This document shows positions 41,726-50,633 of a stretch of 64,000 bases of DNA, in pieces. A model generated the notes under the pieces. It saw only the letters and a list, made by a program, of their open reading frames with translations, made no database searches and was not told where the DNA came from. A program made the translations under genes and the position numbers. The first letter of the stretch is position 1. The number at the start of each line of letters is the position of its first letter. Source of the stretch: Candidatus Nanohaloarchaea archaeon (GTDB taxonomy: Archaea > Nanohalarchaeota > Nanosalinia > Nanosalinales > Nanosalinaceae); the NCBI GenBank assembly GCA_014297435.1, contig JACOQA010000003.1, positions 1 through 64,000 on the forward strand, written 5' to 3'.

Positions 41726-42445
41726 TTGAACCGATATCTGTATTACAAACGGTCATCTGCAGATGATTTTACAACATTTGGCATCCAAGACTTCGGTGTG
41801 ATACACGTCTACGGCACCTCCCACGTTTCCAACGAAAGCCTCGACCTGATTGAGGAGAAGATCGATGAGCACGACCCCGAGATTGTCGCGCTTGAACTCG
41901 ACTTTGCACGTTTAAACGCTTTGCTAAGCGACCAGGATCATTCTTCAAACGGCGGCCCGGCATTCATCAGAATGATCAAAGCCTTCCAGGACTTTGCTGG
42001 AGGTAAGACAGGTGTTATGCCCGGGGAAGAAATGCTTCACGCATACAATAAATCGATGGAAGAAAGCAGGGAAGTCGCACTGATAGACCAGGAGATACAG
42101 GCAACCGTAGGCAAACTCAAATCTATTAAGTTGAGAGAAAAAGTAAAGGCGTTCGCACAACTAGTTGTAGGCTTTATCGGTTCCGGAGGCTTCGACTTCA
42201 ACGATATACCGGAAGAGGAATTGATCGACCAGCTCTTGTTTGAGATGAAGTTCAAGTTCCCTGACATGTACCGTGTTTTAGTTGAGGAGAGAAACGAGCA
42301 CATGAGAAGAGCTTTACTTAAGCTTCAAGAAAACAATCCTGACTCCGATATCGTGGCCTTTGTAGGTGCAGCACACAGGAAAGAACTCGAGAAACAGTTG
42401 AACGGAAAAGAGGTTAAGACTTCTCAGCAAACTCTCGAATTATGA
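41726..42445 (+). CDS. TraB/PrgY-family protein (short form)
   Basis: 239 residues from a TTG; a GTG at 41798 would remove an unconserved 24-residue extension. VIHVYGTSHVSNESLDLIEE and PEIVALELDFARL are TraB signatures, with FVGAAHRKELEKQLNG at the end. The usual C-terminal membrane part of archaeal TraB is absent. Function of archaeal members is unclear; bacterial ones inhibit pheromone peptides. Overlaps the next start by ATGA. Confidence 0.8.
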   Translation: MNRYLYYKRSSADDFTTFGIQDFGVIHVYGTSHVSNESLDLIEEKIDEHDPEIVALELDFARLNALLSDQDHSSNGGPAFIRMIKAFQDFAGGKTGVMPGEEMLHAYNKSMEESREVALIDQEIQATVGKLKSIKLREKVKAFAQLVVGFIGSGGFDFNDIPEEELIDQLLFEMKFKFPDMYRVLVEERNEHMRRALLKLQENNPDSDIVAFVGAAHRKELEKQLNGKEVKTSQQTLEL

Positions 42446-43155
42446 AGTCGATAGTTAAAATCTCGTGGGGTTCTGGAAAACCGGTTCTAAAGCTAGCAAC
42501 TGAAAACGGCTTCGAGTACCTTGAGCTGGAGAAAGGGAAGAAGCTTGAATACGAACTTACAACGGATAGAAGGTGTACCGGCCATTTTGAGTCCCGGGGA
42601 AACCATGTTGCTTGCCCGGATTTTAAGCAGATTGATAGCGGCGACCAGTGCCAGGAGTGTAGAAGAAAGGATATCTACACCGACTGGCGTGAAGGAAACT
42701 CAACACCTTACGATGCGGATTACTCTGTTTATCTCGTGCAGTCGAGCAATAATGTGAAAGTTGGTGTTACAAAGACTTCAAGACTTCAAGAACGCTGGCT
42801 GGAGCAGGGTGCAGAGTACGCAGCCGAGATAATATCCGAAGTAAGTGGCGATACTGCTTTAGAAAAGGAGAAAGAGATATCAGAGGAAGGCGTTAGTGAA
42901 AGAATAAGCAAGTCTACGAAATCAGGTGAAGCCGATGTTACGCGTTTAAAGTCTACTTTGGAGAAGCTTGGTTTTGATGCCGAGATCCAGAATATTGCGG
43001 AGTCTATAAACTGCGAGCTTAAACGGAAAGGCCGTTTTCCTTCACCTGTCGAAAAAGTTAAGGGTCAGATTATTTCTAACGGGCGTTACGGATTGATACT
43101 AGACTCTGGAAAGGTCTTGAAGAAACCAGAGCAGAGAGGACTAGCTGACTACTAA
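42442..43155 (+). CDS. DUF2797 family protein
   Basis: 237 residues. Cysteine cluster CTGHFES...CPDF...CQECRRK for zinc, then VYLVQSSNNVKVGVTKTSRL and RWLEQGAEYAAEI, diagnostic for DUF2797, with a GIY-YIG-like core. Cellular role unknown, possibly nucleic acid. Translationally coupled to TraB. Confidence 0.85.
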   Translation: MKSIVKISWGSGKPVLKLATENGFEYLELEKGKKLEYELTTDRRCTGHFESRGNHVACPDFKQIDSGDQCQECRRKDIYTDWREGNSTPYDADYSVYLVQSSNNVKVGVTKTSRLQERWLEQGAEYAAEIISEVSGDTALEKEKEISEEGVSERISKSTKSGEADVTRLKSTLEKLGFDAEIQNIAESINCELKRKGRFPSPVEKVKGQIISNGRYGLILDSGKVLKKPEQRGLADY

Positions 43156-43190
43156 ATGTTTTAAATCGAAAATGCTCTAATCCCGATTTG

Positions 43191-43343
43191 ATGAGTCGTT
43201 TAGTTAATTTATTCGTGATTTCAAGCCTGTTGCTTGTTCCATTTATCGGTTTTATCGAGTTAATGATCGGAAACTACTACTTTGCTTCTTCGGCGTTTAT
43301 CTCGTCTATCATGGTTCTGTGGATTTTCTGGGACTTCGGGTAA
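43191..43343 (+). CDS. 50-residue membrane protein
   Basis: ATG at 43191 to TAA at 43341-43343; MSRLVNLFVISSLLLVPFIG then two helices in all, ending MVLWIFWDFG. A TATA-like GTTTTAAAT 25-30 bases upstream makes a leaderless gene plausible. No family recognised. Confidence 0.5.
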   Translation: MSRLVNLFVISSLLLVPFIGFIELMIGNYYFASSAFISSIMVLWIFWDFG

Positions 43344-43377
43344 CGATCTTTAAACAGTACGATAACAAGTATTAGGT

Positions 43378-43857
43378 ATGACTGATTTCGAGCGAGCGCT
43401 CGTAAACTCTTTCAACGACTTTTTCGAGGAAGAAAGTTTGGAAGGTATCGCGCATAGAAAGAAGCAGCACCGTTTCTCATCCCAGTTATGCGATGTATTG
43501 GTTGACTCGCCTCATGAAATGTTTTACCTAGCGATAGAGAACAAATCAGTCAAGACTTCAAGCACGAACAAGCTCTACTTCTCTCAGCATTTTTCGGTTA
43601 GTGATGACGGTCATCAGGTTGAGAGGATAAGTGATTTTGTTGATCGATCCGGTAGAACAGGTTTTCTTGCTGTTGAACTGAAGAGAGGGAGAGGTAAGTC
43701 CCGGAAAGCCTACATGGTTCCATGGGAGGCAGTGAGAGAAGCCTACACTAATGATGAGACCGGACTTCATATCGATGAGATCAAGCAGTACCCGGAGATC
43801 TTCCGTTCGAGCGAGTCCTATTCTATTGCGGAGATCTGCCAGGAGATGAAGATATAG
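43378..43857 (+). CDS. Putative Hjc/RecU-like PD-(D/E)XK nuclease
   Basis: 159 residues. QLCDVLVDSPHEMFYLAIEN then KSV fits the D-x(n)-ExK active site (with N between E and K), followed by SDFVDRSGRTGFLAVELKRG, matching the strand-helix order of Holliday-junction resolvase Hjc. It may resolve recombination intermediates, compatible with hef at 47003. Family call from pattern only. Confidence 0.6.
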   Translation: MTDFERALVNSFNDFFEEESLEGIAHRKKQHRFSSQLCDVLVDSPHEMFYLAIENKSVKTSSTNKLYFSQHFSVSDDGHQVERISDFVDRSGRTGFLAVELKRGRGKSRKAYMVPWEAVREAYTNDETGLHIDEIKQYPEIFRSSESYSIAEICQEMKI

Positions 43858-43895
43858 GCAGAGACTTTATAGGTCTCAGAAACTGAAATTTCTGT

Positions 43896-44501
43896 GTGCC
43901 GAACCGTTTCAAACCCTCGATCGAAGAAGTAAACGCATTTGTTGCTGCGACTGTTGCAATTACGGCAGCCTTTACAGCTTTCAAAGGCAACATCACTGTC
44001 AGATCTGTAGTTTTTTACGGCGCTGTCTCCGGACTAATACTTTTGTCGAGGGAGATAGGTCAGAGAACTATCGCCCAGTGGATGGAAGCTGACGTAGAAC
44101 TCAAGCTTTCTCCTGAAGGAACCGTTCTAACCCTTTTAGGAGCAGGAATGAGCTTTTTGAGTTCTATACCCGTGATAATGCTTTTCCCTATAACTTCAAA
44201 CTTTTCGATCACAAGCTACGAACACTGGGGCAAAGGTGTTGATGCGATGTGGATAAAGAGAGAACAGTGGTTTGTCAACGCAGGGTTGGTTGCTTTAAGC
44301 ATTCTGTGGCTTGGATTTTACTCTCTAGGAATTAGTAATGGTGCTGAAGCGGTTTCATTCTTCGCATTATTCCAATTACTGCCTTTCGACTACTCCGGTA
44401 TACCTACAGGGAGGCTGGATGGCGCAGTAATTCTGAAGCATAACGGTTTTAGGTGGATTCTCTGGTTTGCCTTAGCCTGGATCTCAGTAGTTCCACTTTA
44501 G
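43896..44501 (+). CDS. M50/S2P-like membrane protein without zinc motif
   Basis: 201 residues from a GTG start, about five helices. The position of the HExxH zinc motif of site-2 proteases reads SREIGQRTI, so both histidines are lost. The second motif FQLLPFDYSGIPTGRLDG resembles LLPxxPLDGG with the Asp kept. Likely an inactive rhomboid/S2P relative or scaffold. Confidence 0.6.
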   Translation: MPNRFKPSIEEVNAFVAATVAITAAFTAFKGNITVRSVVFYGAVSGLILLSREIGQRTIAQWMEADVELKLSPEGTVLTLLGAGMSFLSSIPVIMLFPITSNFSITSYEHWGKGVDAMWIKREQWFVNAGLVALSILWLGFYSLGISNGAEAVSFFALFQLLPFDYSGIPTGRLDGAVILKHNGFRWILWFALAWISVVPL

Positions 44502-44535
44502 TACATATTTAAATTAGAGAACAATAACAAATTCT

Positions 44536-44958
44536 GTGAAAAAGGGAATATCTCCAATAATTTCAGCAGTAGTTCTAATCGCCTTTTTAATGACTGTAGC
44601 AGGTTTAGCTGGACCTTACTTTACAGATGTCTTCGAAAATACTTCAGACGAAGCAACTAATCAGCAAGAAGACCTTGTCGAATCTTCAAAGGGTGAACTA
44701 GAGATTAAGGAGATGAGTTACGACTCTGGAAAAGGGTCCTACATGGTTGAGATCAAGAACACAGGAACTACAAACATCAAGAATCTTACTATAACAATTA
44801 CTGGAGATAAACCGGTTCAGAAGAGAGCAAGCAGTAGCTTGGCTCCCGGAGAGATAAGACAGATAAGTGTATCATCCACCTCAAGAGAAGGCGAGCTACA
44901 GATAACGAGTGCAGACGCAAACATGGATATATACAGAGATTTGAACCAGACAAGTTAA
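44536..44958 (+). CDS. Archaeal type IV pilin precursor
   Basis: 140 residues from a GTG start. Class III signal peptide KKGISPIISAVVLIAFLMTV is cleaved by the prepilin peptidase before ISP; the soluble domain (KGELEIKEMSYDSGKGSYMV...) is beta-rich. Packed into a surface pilus or a pseudopilin. The next gene codes for a HerA-like ATPase; its peptidase is at 51901. Confidence 0.85.
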   Translation: MKKGISPIISAVVLIAFLMTVAGLAGPYFTDVFENTSDEATNQQEDLVESSKGELEIKEMSYDSGKGSYMVEIKNTGTTNIKNLTITITGDKPVQKRASSSLAPGEIRQISVSSTSREGELQITSADANMDIYRDLNQTS

Positions 44959-45095
44959 GAAGAAACAAGTGATAGAACTTGAGACCTGGAAGAAACTAAT
45001 AATCTAAGTTAAAAGCCAAATGCTTAGCCTAATTAGAATGAGAGAAACTCTAATCCTCGGGTTGTGCACGTTTCAATTTTGAAATAAAAGATGAT

Positions 45096-45125
45096 AATCG
45101 GAGACCATGAGCCAAGTCTCTGATT
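45096..45125. terminator. Ten-pair hairpin before HerA-like gene
   Basis: AATCGGAGAC-catgagccaa-GTCTCTGATT, ten pairs including one G-T, followed by TTTAG. It lies in the 216-base gap after the pilin gene. Likely terminates the pilin transcript; the ATGATAA/CTGA bases within it do not make a convincing C/D-box RNA. Confidence 0.4.
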
Positions 45126-45174
45126 TTAGTAGGTCAGGAGTGACTTTATATTCAGGCGCACTTCTAACAAGAAT

Positions 45175-46437
45175 ATGCCGAAGATCAGTGTTGGAAGAGA
45201 TCAAGAGGATAGAGACGAGCACGGTCTGAAAGGAACCGGCATAATTGGTAAACACCTGGTAGGCGAGAACGAGGAAGCTCACAAAGCTAACCCGATCTAC
45301 TTCGATCTCGCAAGACCTCACGTCATGGGAATCTTCGGTAAAAGAGGTACAGGCAAATCATACTCGATGGGCACCATAGCTGAGGAGATACAGTCCTCTG
45401 ATGTAGCAGATAATCTTTCTACCGTTATAATCGATTCTATGGGCATCTACTGGTCGATGAAACACCCTAACAACCGTTCAATTTCTATTCTTGAGGACTG
45501 GGATATTGAACCCAAAGGCTACGACGCAAACGTATACATTCCGGAAGGGAAGACTAGGGAGTTCGAGAAGAAGGAGATGCCTTACGACGGCACCTTTACA
45601 CTGAACCCCGGAGAGTTTACAGCCCAAGAATGGGCGATGGCGTTCGACTTCGATCTAAGTTCCCAACAAGGTATTCTGCTCGAAAGAGTTATCTCCAAAC
45701 TAAAGGAGAAGAGAGGTTCGGATTACACTCTAGAAGATATTGTACAGGCCGCAAAAAAGTTCGACTTCCCGAAAGAGATCGAAGAAGGATTGGTAAACAG
45801 GTTCAGAGCTGCGGAGGATTGGGGAGTGTTCGGCGAAGAGTCAACTATTGAAAAGTTCACCGAAAGAGCTGAGATGTCAATAGTTGACGTATCAGTCTTC
45901 GGAGAGCTCTCCTCAGGATGGTCGGTAAGATCTCTTATTGTCGGTTTAATGGCGAAAAGAATACTTAAGAAGCGGATGACGGCGAGAAGGATAGAGGAGA
46001 TAGAAGAAATGGACAACATCTCCCAGAACGAGATGCCTATCACTTGGATGTTTATAGACGAAGCACACGAGTTCCTGCCAGCAAAGGGAAAAACTCCTGC
46101 AACAGACCCACTACTGAAATGGGTAAAGATCGGTAGAGAACCAGGGGTTTCCCTGGTTTTAGCCACCCAGCAACCTGCAAAACTTCATCCTAACGCGCTT
46201 TCACAGTGCGATATAATTCTCTCCCACCGTTTGACTGCTAAACAGGATATTAATGCTTTAGGAGAGATCATGCAGACGTACATGCGTCACGATATCGGAC
46301 ATTATATCGATGCTTTGCCCGATCAGCCAGGAACCGGTTTAATACTGGATGACAACTCAGAAAGAATTTACCCGATCCAGATGAGACCTAGAAAGTCGTG
46401 GCACGCTGGAGGAACACCTGACGCATTCGAGGACTGA
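45175..46437 (+). CDS. HerA-like hexameric ATPase
   Basis: 420 residues. P-loop FGKRGTGKSYSMG near residue 55, Walker B MFIDEAHEF near 290, arginine-rich IGREPGVSLVLATQQPAKLH near 325 with the sensor Q. FtsK/HerA-type translocases pump DNA or drive secretion. No partner nuclease NurA is next to it; instead a pilin precedes and a membrane protein follows by six bases. An unusual arrangement. Confidence 0.88.
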   Translation: MPKISVGRDQEDRDEHGLKGTGIIGKHLVGENEEAHKANPIYFDLARPHVMGIFGKRGTGKSYSMGTIAEEIQSSDVADNLSTVIIDSMGIYWSMKHPNNRSISILEDWDIEPKGYDANVYIPEGKTREFEKKEMPYDGTFTLNPGEFTAQEWAMAFDFDLSSQQGILLERVISKLKEKRGSDYTLEDIVQAAKKFDFPKEIEEGLVNRFRAAEDWGVFGEESTIEKFTERAEMSIVDVSVFGELSSGWSVRSLIVGLMAKRILKKRMTARRIEEIEEMDNISQNEMPITWMFIDEAHEFLPAKGKTPATDPLLKWVKIGREPGVSLVLATQQPAKLHPNALSQCDIILSHRLTAKQDINALGEIMQTYMRHDIGHYIDALPDQPGTGLILDDNSERIYPIQMRPRKSWHAGGTPDAFED

Positions 46438-46443
46438 TAAATA

Positions 46444-46953
46444 ATGGTTTTCGACGCTTTAACAGTTCAGGAAGTTCTGAAACGTTTTGTAATGGCTCCA
46501 ACCAACTACGAACTTCTACCTTCGCTACTACCTATTATCGGAGGCGCGCTTGTAATAGAGCTTTACTTCGGCAAACACGAATCAGAGAGTCTAGGTTGGA
46601 ACACATCTGTCGGGAACGCGGTTATTTGGGTTACAACCGGCATCTCACTCTTGATAACTTCGGAGCTTGGTCAGATGGAGAGATATGCGTCTTACTTCCT
46701 TGTAGTAGTCGGATCTCTGGTCGGCTACATGAACTTCTATCATAAATGGTCCGAATCTGTTGCTTTCATAATTTCATCAGCAGGTATAGTTTACTCACTC
46801 GCCTACGTAACCGTAGTACTGGTTAAAACGGATATACCGGTTAACAACACGGTTTTGAAGGCCTCACTAATATTTATCGTTGCGACTAATCTAGGTTTCA
46901 AGATCCTTCAGATGTTTGAAACTCCAGCAAATGACGGCTTCGGCATGAGGTAA
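46444..46953 (+). CDS. Membrane protein cotranscribed with the HerA-like ATPase
   Basis: 169 residues with about five membrane helices (near 22-38, 54-70, 78-95, 100-120, 138-155). No family recognised. Start only six bases after the ATPase stop indicates a shared transcript, so it might anchor the ATPase. Confidence 0.68.
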   Translation: MVFDALTVQEVLKRFVMAPTNYELLPSLLPIIGGALVIELYFGKHESESLGWNTSVGNAVIWVTTGISLLITSELGQMERYASYFLVVVGSLVGYMNFYHKWSESVAFIISSAGIVYSLAYVTVVLVKTDIPVNNTVLKASLIFIVATNLGFKILQMFETPANDGFGMR

Positions 46954-47002
46954 ACCCATCCATCAAAACCGGTTTAACTCTTCCCTACACGATTTAAGCT
47001 AG

Positions 47003-49165
47003 ATGGATCTGCTTGAATCCGACAAGATTGAGTCCCGTACATACCAGGAAGTTATCGCTGCCTCGGCAATAGACCAGAACACGCTTGTTGTTCTACCTAC
47101 AGGACTAGGTAAAACTGTTATAGCTGCTATGGTTGCGGCAGAGAAGCTTGAAACCGGCAAAGTACTTTTCATGGCTCCAACAAAGCCTTTAGCCGAACAA
47201 CATCTCTCAAGCTTCAAAGACTTTATTGACATCGATGAAGATGAAATGGCAGTCATGACAGGCAAAACTAGACCCGATGAACGCTATGATCTGTGGGAGA
47301 ATAAAAGAGCTTTCTTTGCAACTCCACAGGTAGTTGAAAACGATCTAATATCCGGAGAAGTGCCTGTAAAGGATTTCTCGCTCGTTATATTTGACGAGGC
47401 GCATAGAGCTACAGGAGAGTACAGCTATGTATTCATAAATGATAGGATGCGCGTGCATAAGATGGCTTTGACCGCTTCTCCCGGCGGAAGCAAGGAAAAG
47501 ATCATGGAAGTTGCAGAAAACCTTGATATCGAGAACTTCGAGGTAAGAACCGAAGACGACCCGGACGTCGAACCCTACATACAGGAGAGAGAAGTCGAGT
47601 GGCAGAAAGTGAGCCTTGATGATAGATTCAAAGCCGCAAAGAGAAACCTTGAGGAGTCTCAGAGAGACCAGCTTAAAGAACTGAAAAAACTAGGACACAT
47701 AAGTTCGACTTCGAACGTACACAAAGGAGACCTTCTAAAGTTGAGAGGTAAGATCAGCTCGAAGCTTTCCAGTTCTGATGATCCAAAACTGTACAAAGCA
47801 ATTTCACTGGTTGCAACAGCTCTCAAGATTTCACAGGCTTCCGAACTACTCGAGACACAGGGAATTACACAGTGCTACAGGTACATAGATGGACTGGAGA
47901 CGGATGACTCTAAAGCCGCGAAGAGAGCACTAAATAACGACCAGTTCAAGAGAGCGAAGAACCTTGTTAAACATTTGAAGAAGAAAGGAGAAGAACACCC
48001 CAAGTTAGACAAACTGAGAGAGATTTTATCTGATATGAACGATGATGAGAAAGCTCTTGTCTTCACCGAGTACCGGGACTCGACCGAGATGATCACTGAG
48101 GAGCTGGAGACTGAGGGACTAGATACAACCACGTTTATTGGTCAGCAAGGAGAGAAAGGAATGAGCCAGACACAGCAGAAGGAAGTGCTGGAAGACTTTA
48201 GAGACGATGAATATGATGTTGTGGTTTCGACAAGTATCGGAGAAGAAGGTCTCGATATTCCGAGCGTCGACTACGTAATTTTTTACGAACCTGTGGCTTC
48301 CGGTATTAGAGACATCCAACGTTCTGGACGTACAGGAAGGCAGGAATCCGGAAAGGTCTATGTTTTGATGGCGGAGAACACTAGAGATGAAGGTCATTAC
48401 TGGAGCGCCCACCACAAGAAAAACAACATGAACAGCGTCCTTCAGGAGTTAAAAGAGGAGGAACTGGAGACAGAAGATCACAAGACCCTTGACAGCTTCG
48501 AGGGAGAAGAAGAGAACCAAGAAAAAGAGGATAATAAGATAGAGATTGTTGCGGACGACCGGGAGAACAAGATACTCAAGAAGCTTGCCAAACTGGATAT
48601 TGAAGTCAATCAGGAACGTCTAGATGTAGCAGACTTTCTTGTATCAGACAGAACCGCGGTCGAGAGGAAACAAACCGAAGACTTTGTTGACTCGCTTGTA
48701 GACCAGAGGCTTTTCTCCCAACTTCCCGAACTTCAGCAGTTCGAGAAACCGGTACTACTAATAGAAGGAGAAGAGCTTTACTCCCACAGAAAGATTCATC
48801 CGAACGCCATCAGAGGTGCTTTAGCCTCTATAGCTGTAGATCATGGTATTCCGGTTCTTTGGGCGGATGACCAGGAAGAGACATCCGAAATGTTGAAGGC
48901 GTTGGCTAAAAGAGAACAGGAGGATCAGGACAGAGATGTAGCAGTTAGAGGCTCGAAATCAGGGACTACGGAGAGACAGCATCAGGAATTTGTCGTAGCC
49001 GGACTTCCTTCGGTAAACACGAAGCTTGCGAAAAGATTGCTTGAAGAGTTCGGTTCGATCCAGAAAGTATTTTCGGCTTCGGAAGATGAGTTGAAAGAGG
49101 TGGAGGGTATTGGCGAGAAAAAAGCCTCATCGATCCGTAGTTTGGTGGAGAAAGAGTATGAGTAA
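47003..49165 (+). CDS. hef: Hef-type XPF/MPH1 helicase-nuclease
   Basis: 720 residues. SF2 helicase: LPTGLGKTVIAA (residues 31-42), VIFDEAHRATG, TASPG, and QRSGRTGRQ in motif VI. XPF nuclease with VSDRTAVERKQTEDFVDSLV near residue 545, and two helix-hairpin-helix units at the end (LPSVNTKLAKRLLEEFGS; VEGIGEKKASSI). Acts at stalled replication forks, cutting or unwinding forked DNA. Full length for archaea. Overlaps the next start. Confidence 0.95.
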   Translation: MDLLESDKIESRTYQEVIAASAIDQNTLVVLPTGLGKTVIAAMVAAEKLETGKVLFMAPTKPLAEQHLSSFKDFIDIDEDEMAVMTGKTRPDERYDLWENKRAFFATPQVVENDLISGEVPVKDFSLVIFDEAHRATGEYSYVFINDRMRVHKMALTASPGGSKEKIMEVAENLDIENFEVRTEDDPDVEPYIQEREVEWQKVSLDDRFKAAKRNLEESQRDQLKELKKLGHISSTSNVHKGDLLKLRGKISSKLSSSDDPKLYKAISLVATALKISQASELLETQGITQCYRYIDGLETDDSKAAKRALNNDQFKRAKNLVKHLKKKGEEHPKLDKLREILSDMNDDEKALVFTEYRDSTEMITEELETEGLDTTTFIGQQGEKGMSQTQQKEVLEDFRDDEYDVVVSTSIGEEGLDIPSVDYVIFYEPVASGIRDIQRSGRTGRQESGKVYVLMAENTRDEGHYWSAHHKKNNMNSVLQELKEEELETEDHKTLDSFEGEEENQEKEDNKIEIVADDRENKILKKLAKLDIEVNQERLDVADFLVSDRTAVERKQTEDFVDSLVDQRLFSQLPELQQFEKPVLLIEGEELYSHRKIHPNAIRGALASIAVDHGIPVLWADDQEETSEMLKALAKREQEDQDRDVAVRGSKSGTTERQHQEFVVAGLPSVNTKLAKRLLEEFGSIQKVFSASEDELKEVEGIGEKKASSIRSLVEKEYE

Positions 49166-49595
49166 AAGACCTCTAATAGTAGGTATAGATCCCGGTAATA
49201 CTTCTGCAGTTGCAGCCTTGGATCTTGAAGGTGAGCTAGTTTTCCTCGAAAGCAGACTGGAGTTTTCAAGGTCAGAGATTATTCAGAAAATTATAGAAGT
49301 GGGACATCCTGTAGTTGTGAGCTGCGATAAAGCTGATATGCCTTCTAACGTCGAGAAAATAGCTTCCTCGCTTGGGGCGAACAGGTTCGAACCTGAGGAA
49401 GATCTTCCAAAACAGAGGAAAGAAGAGCTTGGTAGAGGCGATAATTCTCATGAGAAGGATGCTCATGCCTCTGCTTTGCATGCATATAAGTCTTTGAGAA
49501 AGCAGTTCCGGAAGATTAACAAGCGATCCAGAGAAAATGATCTTAGAAAGTGGGATGTGGCGAAGGATTACTTCTCTCAAAGAGGAGATGTTTGA
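49158..49595 (+). CDS. DUF460-type RNase H-fold protein (N-terminal domain only)
   Basis: 145 residues from the ATG at 49158, overlapping the hef stop by eight bases. VGIDPGNTSAVAALDLEGEL is the DUF460 RNase-H-like strand, with a conserved DKADMPSNVEKIA and NSHEKDAHASALHAYKS. Archaeal DUF460 proteins are usually several times longer; only this domain is present. Possibly a nuclease working with Hef. Confidence 0.78.
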   Translation: MSKRPLIVGIDPGNTSAVAALDLEGELVFLESRLEFSRSEIIQKIIEVGHPVVVSCDKADMPSNVEKIASSLGANRFEPEEDLPKQRKEELGRGDNSHEKDAHASALHAYKSLRKQFRKINKRSRENDLRKWDVAKDYFSQRGDV

Positions 49596-50079
49596 ACCAG
49601 AGAATGAGAAGCAGAGAAAGCTTCTAGAGACCTCGAAGTTTATAGGTAAGCTTGTTCTGGCCGGAATCATATTTCAAATACTGCTGTTTTTGGGAGTGGA
49701 TCTTGAGCCGTTCCAGGAACTCCTTGCCCATATAACGTCCAGTTTGTTGAGTTTTCTGGGAATTGATTTCACAGTACAGGGCTATCTTTTGGTTGGTGAG
49801 ACCGTTGATTATCTAATAACAAGAGACTGTACGGGCTGGAAGTCCGTAGCCGCTTTTACAGGTCTAATGTTCGCCTCAGAAGGTCACAGAAACTGGAAAT
49901 ATCTGGCATCAGGAGTCTTATTGATACAGCTGGTAAATGTCTTGAGAATAGTGACAACGGTATATCTTAGTTATACTGGTATAATCTCTTTCGACATTAT
50001 CCACTCGATTTTCTGGAGGTGGGGATTGACATTCGTAGTGCTTGTTCTGTGGGGGCTATGGTTGTTTGAAAGCCGTTAA
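49588..50079 (+). CDS. Archaeosortase/exosortase family protein
   Basis: 163 residues from the ATG at 49588, with GAGGAG just upstream and an eight-base overlap with the previous gene. Five or six helices carry the family's catalytic residues: Cys in TRDCTGWKSVAAF, Arg in NVLRIVTTVYLSY, and His in IHSIFWRWG. Archaeosortases cut and lipid-attach proteins with a C-terminal tripartite signal. No such signal is obvious in the window; a type IV pilin follows after 43 bases. Confidence 0.87.
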   Translation: MFEPENEKQRKLLETSKFIGKLVLAGIIFQILLFLGVDLEPFQELLAHITSSLLSFLGIDFTVQGYLLVGETVDYLITRDCTGWKSVAAFTGLMFASEGHRNWKYLASGVLLIQLVNVLRIVTTVYLSYTGIISFDIIHSIFWRWGLTFVVLVLWGLWLFESR

Positions 50080-50122
50080 GGGCTTGGGAAGCTTTAAATA
50101 CAAGTGTTTATAACTGGATTCT

Positions 50123-50560
50123 ATGAGAAGAAAAGGTATTTCTCCTTTGATCGCTGCAGTCCTTCTTATTGCTTTCACAATGGCTGTGGCATCTCTATTT
50201 GCCCAGTGGGCACCTCAGCTGATGAAGAACGTTCAGGGAGACACCAGTGACAGAGCTGGAGACATCCCAGGTTGTTCGACAATCAGCCTTTCACTGTCCA
50301 ACTATAATGAGTCCGCTGTTACAGTACAGCAGGAAAAAGGACAAGAACCAGCTGGCAACGTCTCAGTGACATGGCAGTTTGATGGTCAATCGCCGGCACA
50401 GGAGTACATCCAATTATCGGATGGACCTACTGACATCGAGGTTGCTTACAACAACGCTTCTGGAGAAGTCAACGAAGGTACCGTCACAGAGATCTCGGCT
50501 ACGCCGATCGAATGTGAGGGTGCTGGTAGTTCCACTTGGACAAACCAATCCTCGAGTTAG
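50123..50560 (+). CDS. Archaeal type IV pilin precursor
   Basis: 145 residues. Class III signal MRRKGISPLIAAVLLIAFTM, then a beta-rich acidic domain with sequons (NYNESA, NVS, NNAS, NQSS) and two cysteines (GCSTIS, ECEGAG). Resembles the pilin at 44536. Located between an archaeosortase and the coiled-coil gene. Confidence 0.87.
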   Translation: MRRKGISPLIAAVLLIAFTMAVASLFAQWAPQLMKNVQGDTSDRAGDIPGCSTISLSLSNYNESAVTVQQEKGQEPAGNVSVTWQFDGQSPAQEYIQLSDGPTDIEVAYNNASGEVNEGTVTEISATPIECEGAGSSTWTNQSSS

Positions 50561-50633
50561 GGCAAATAGTTATTTTCCCAAATTTTTTTCTCAAACTACT
50601 GGCTTTTTATTCCAGCCTCTATAATACAGAGGT

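Noticed and set aside
45085-45125. C/D-box guide RNA
   Set aside because: ATGATAA and CTGA are present, but spacing is too short and the strong hairpin explains the sequence.
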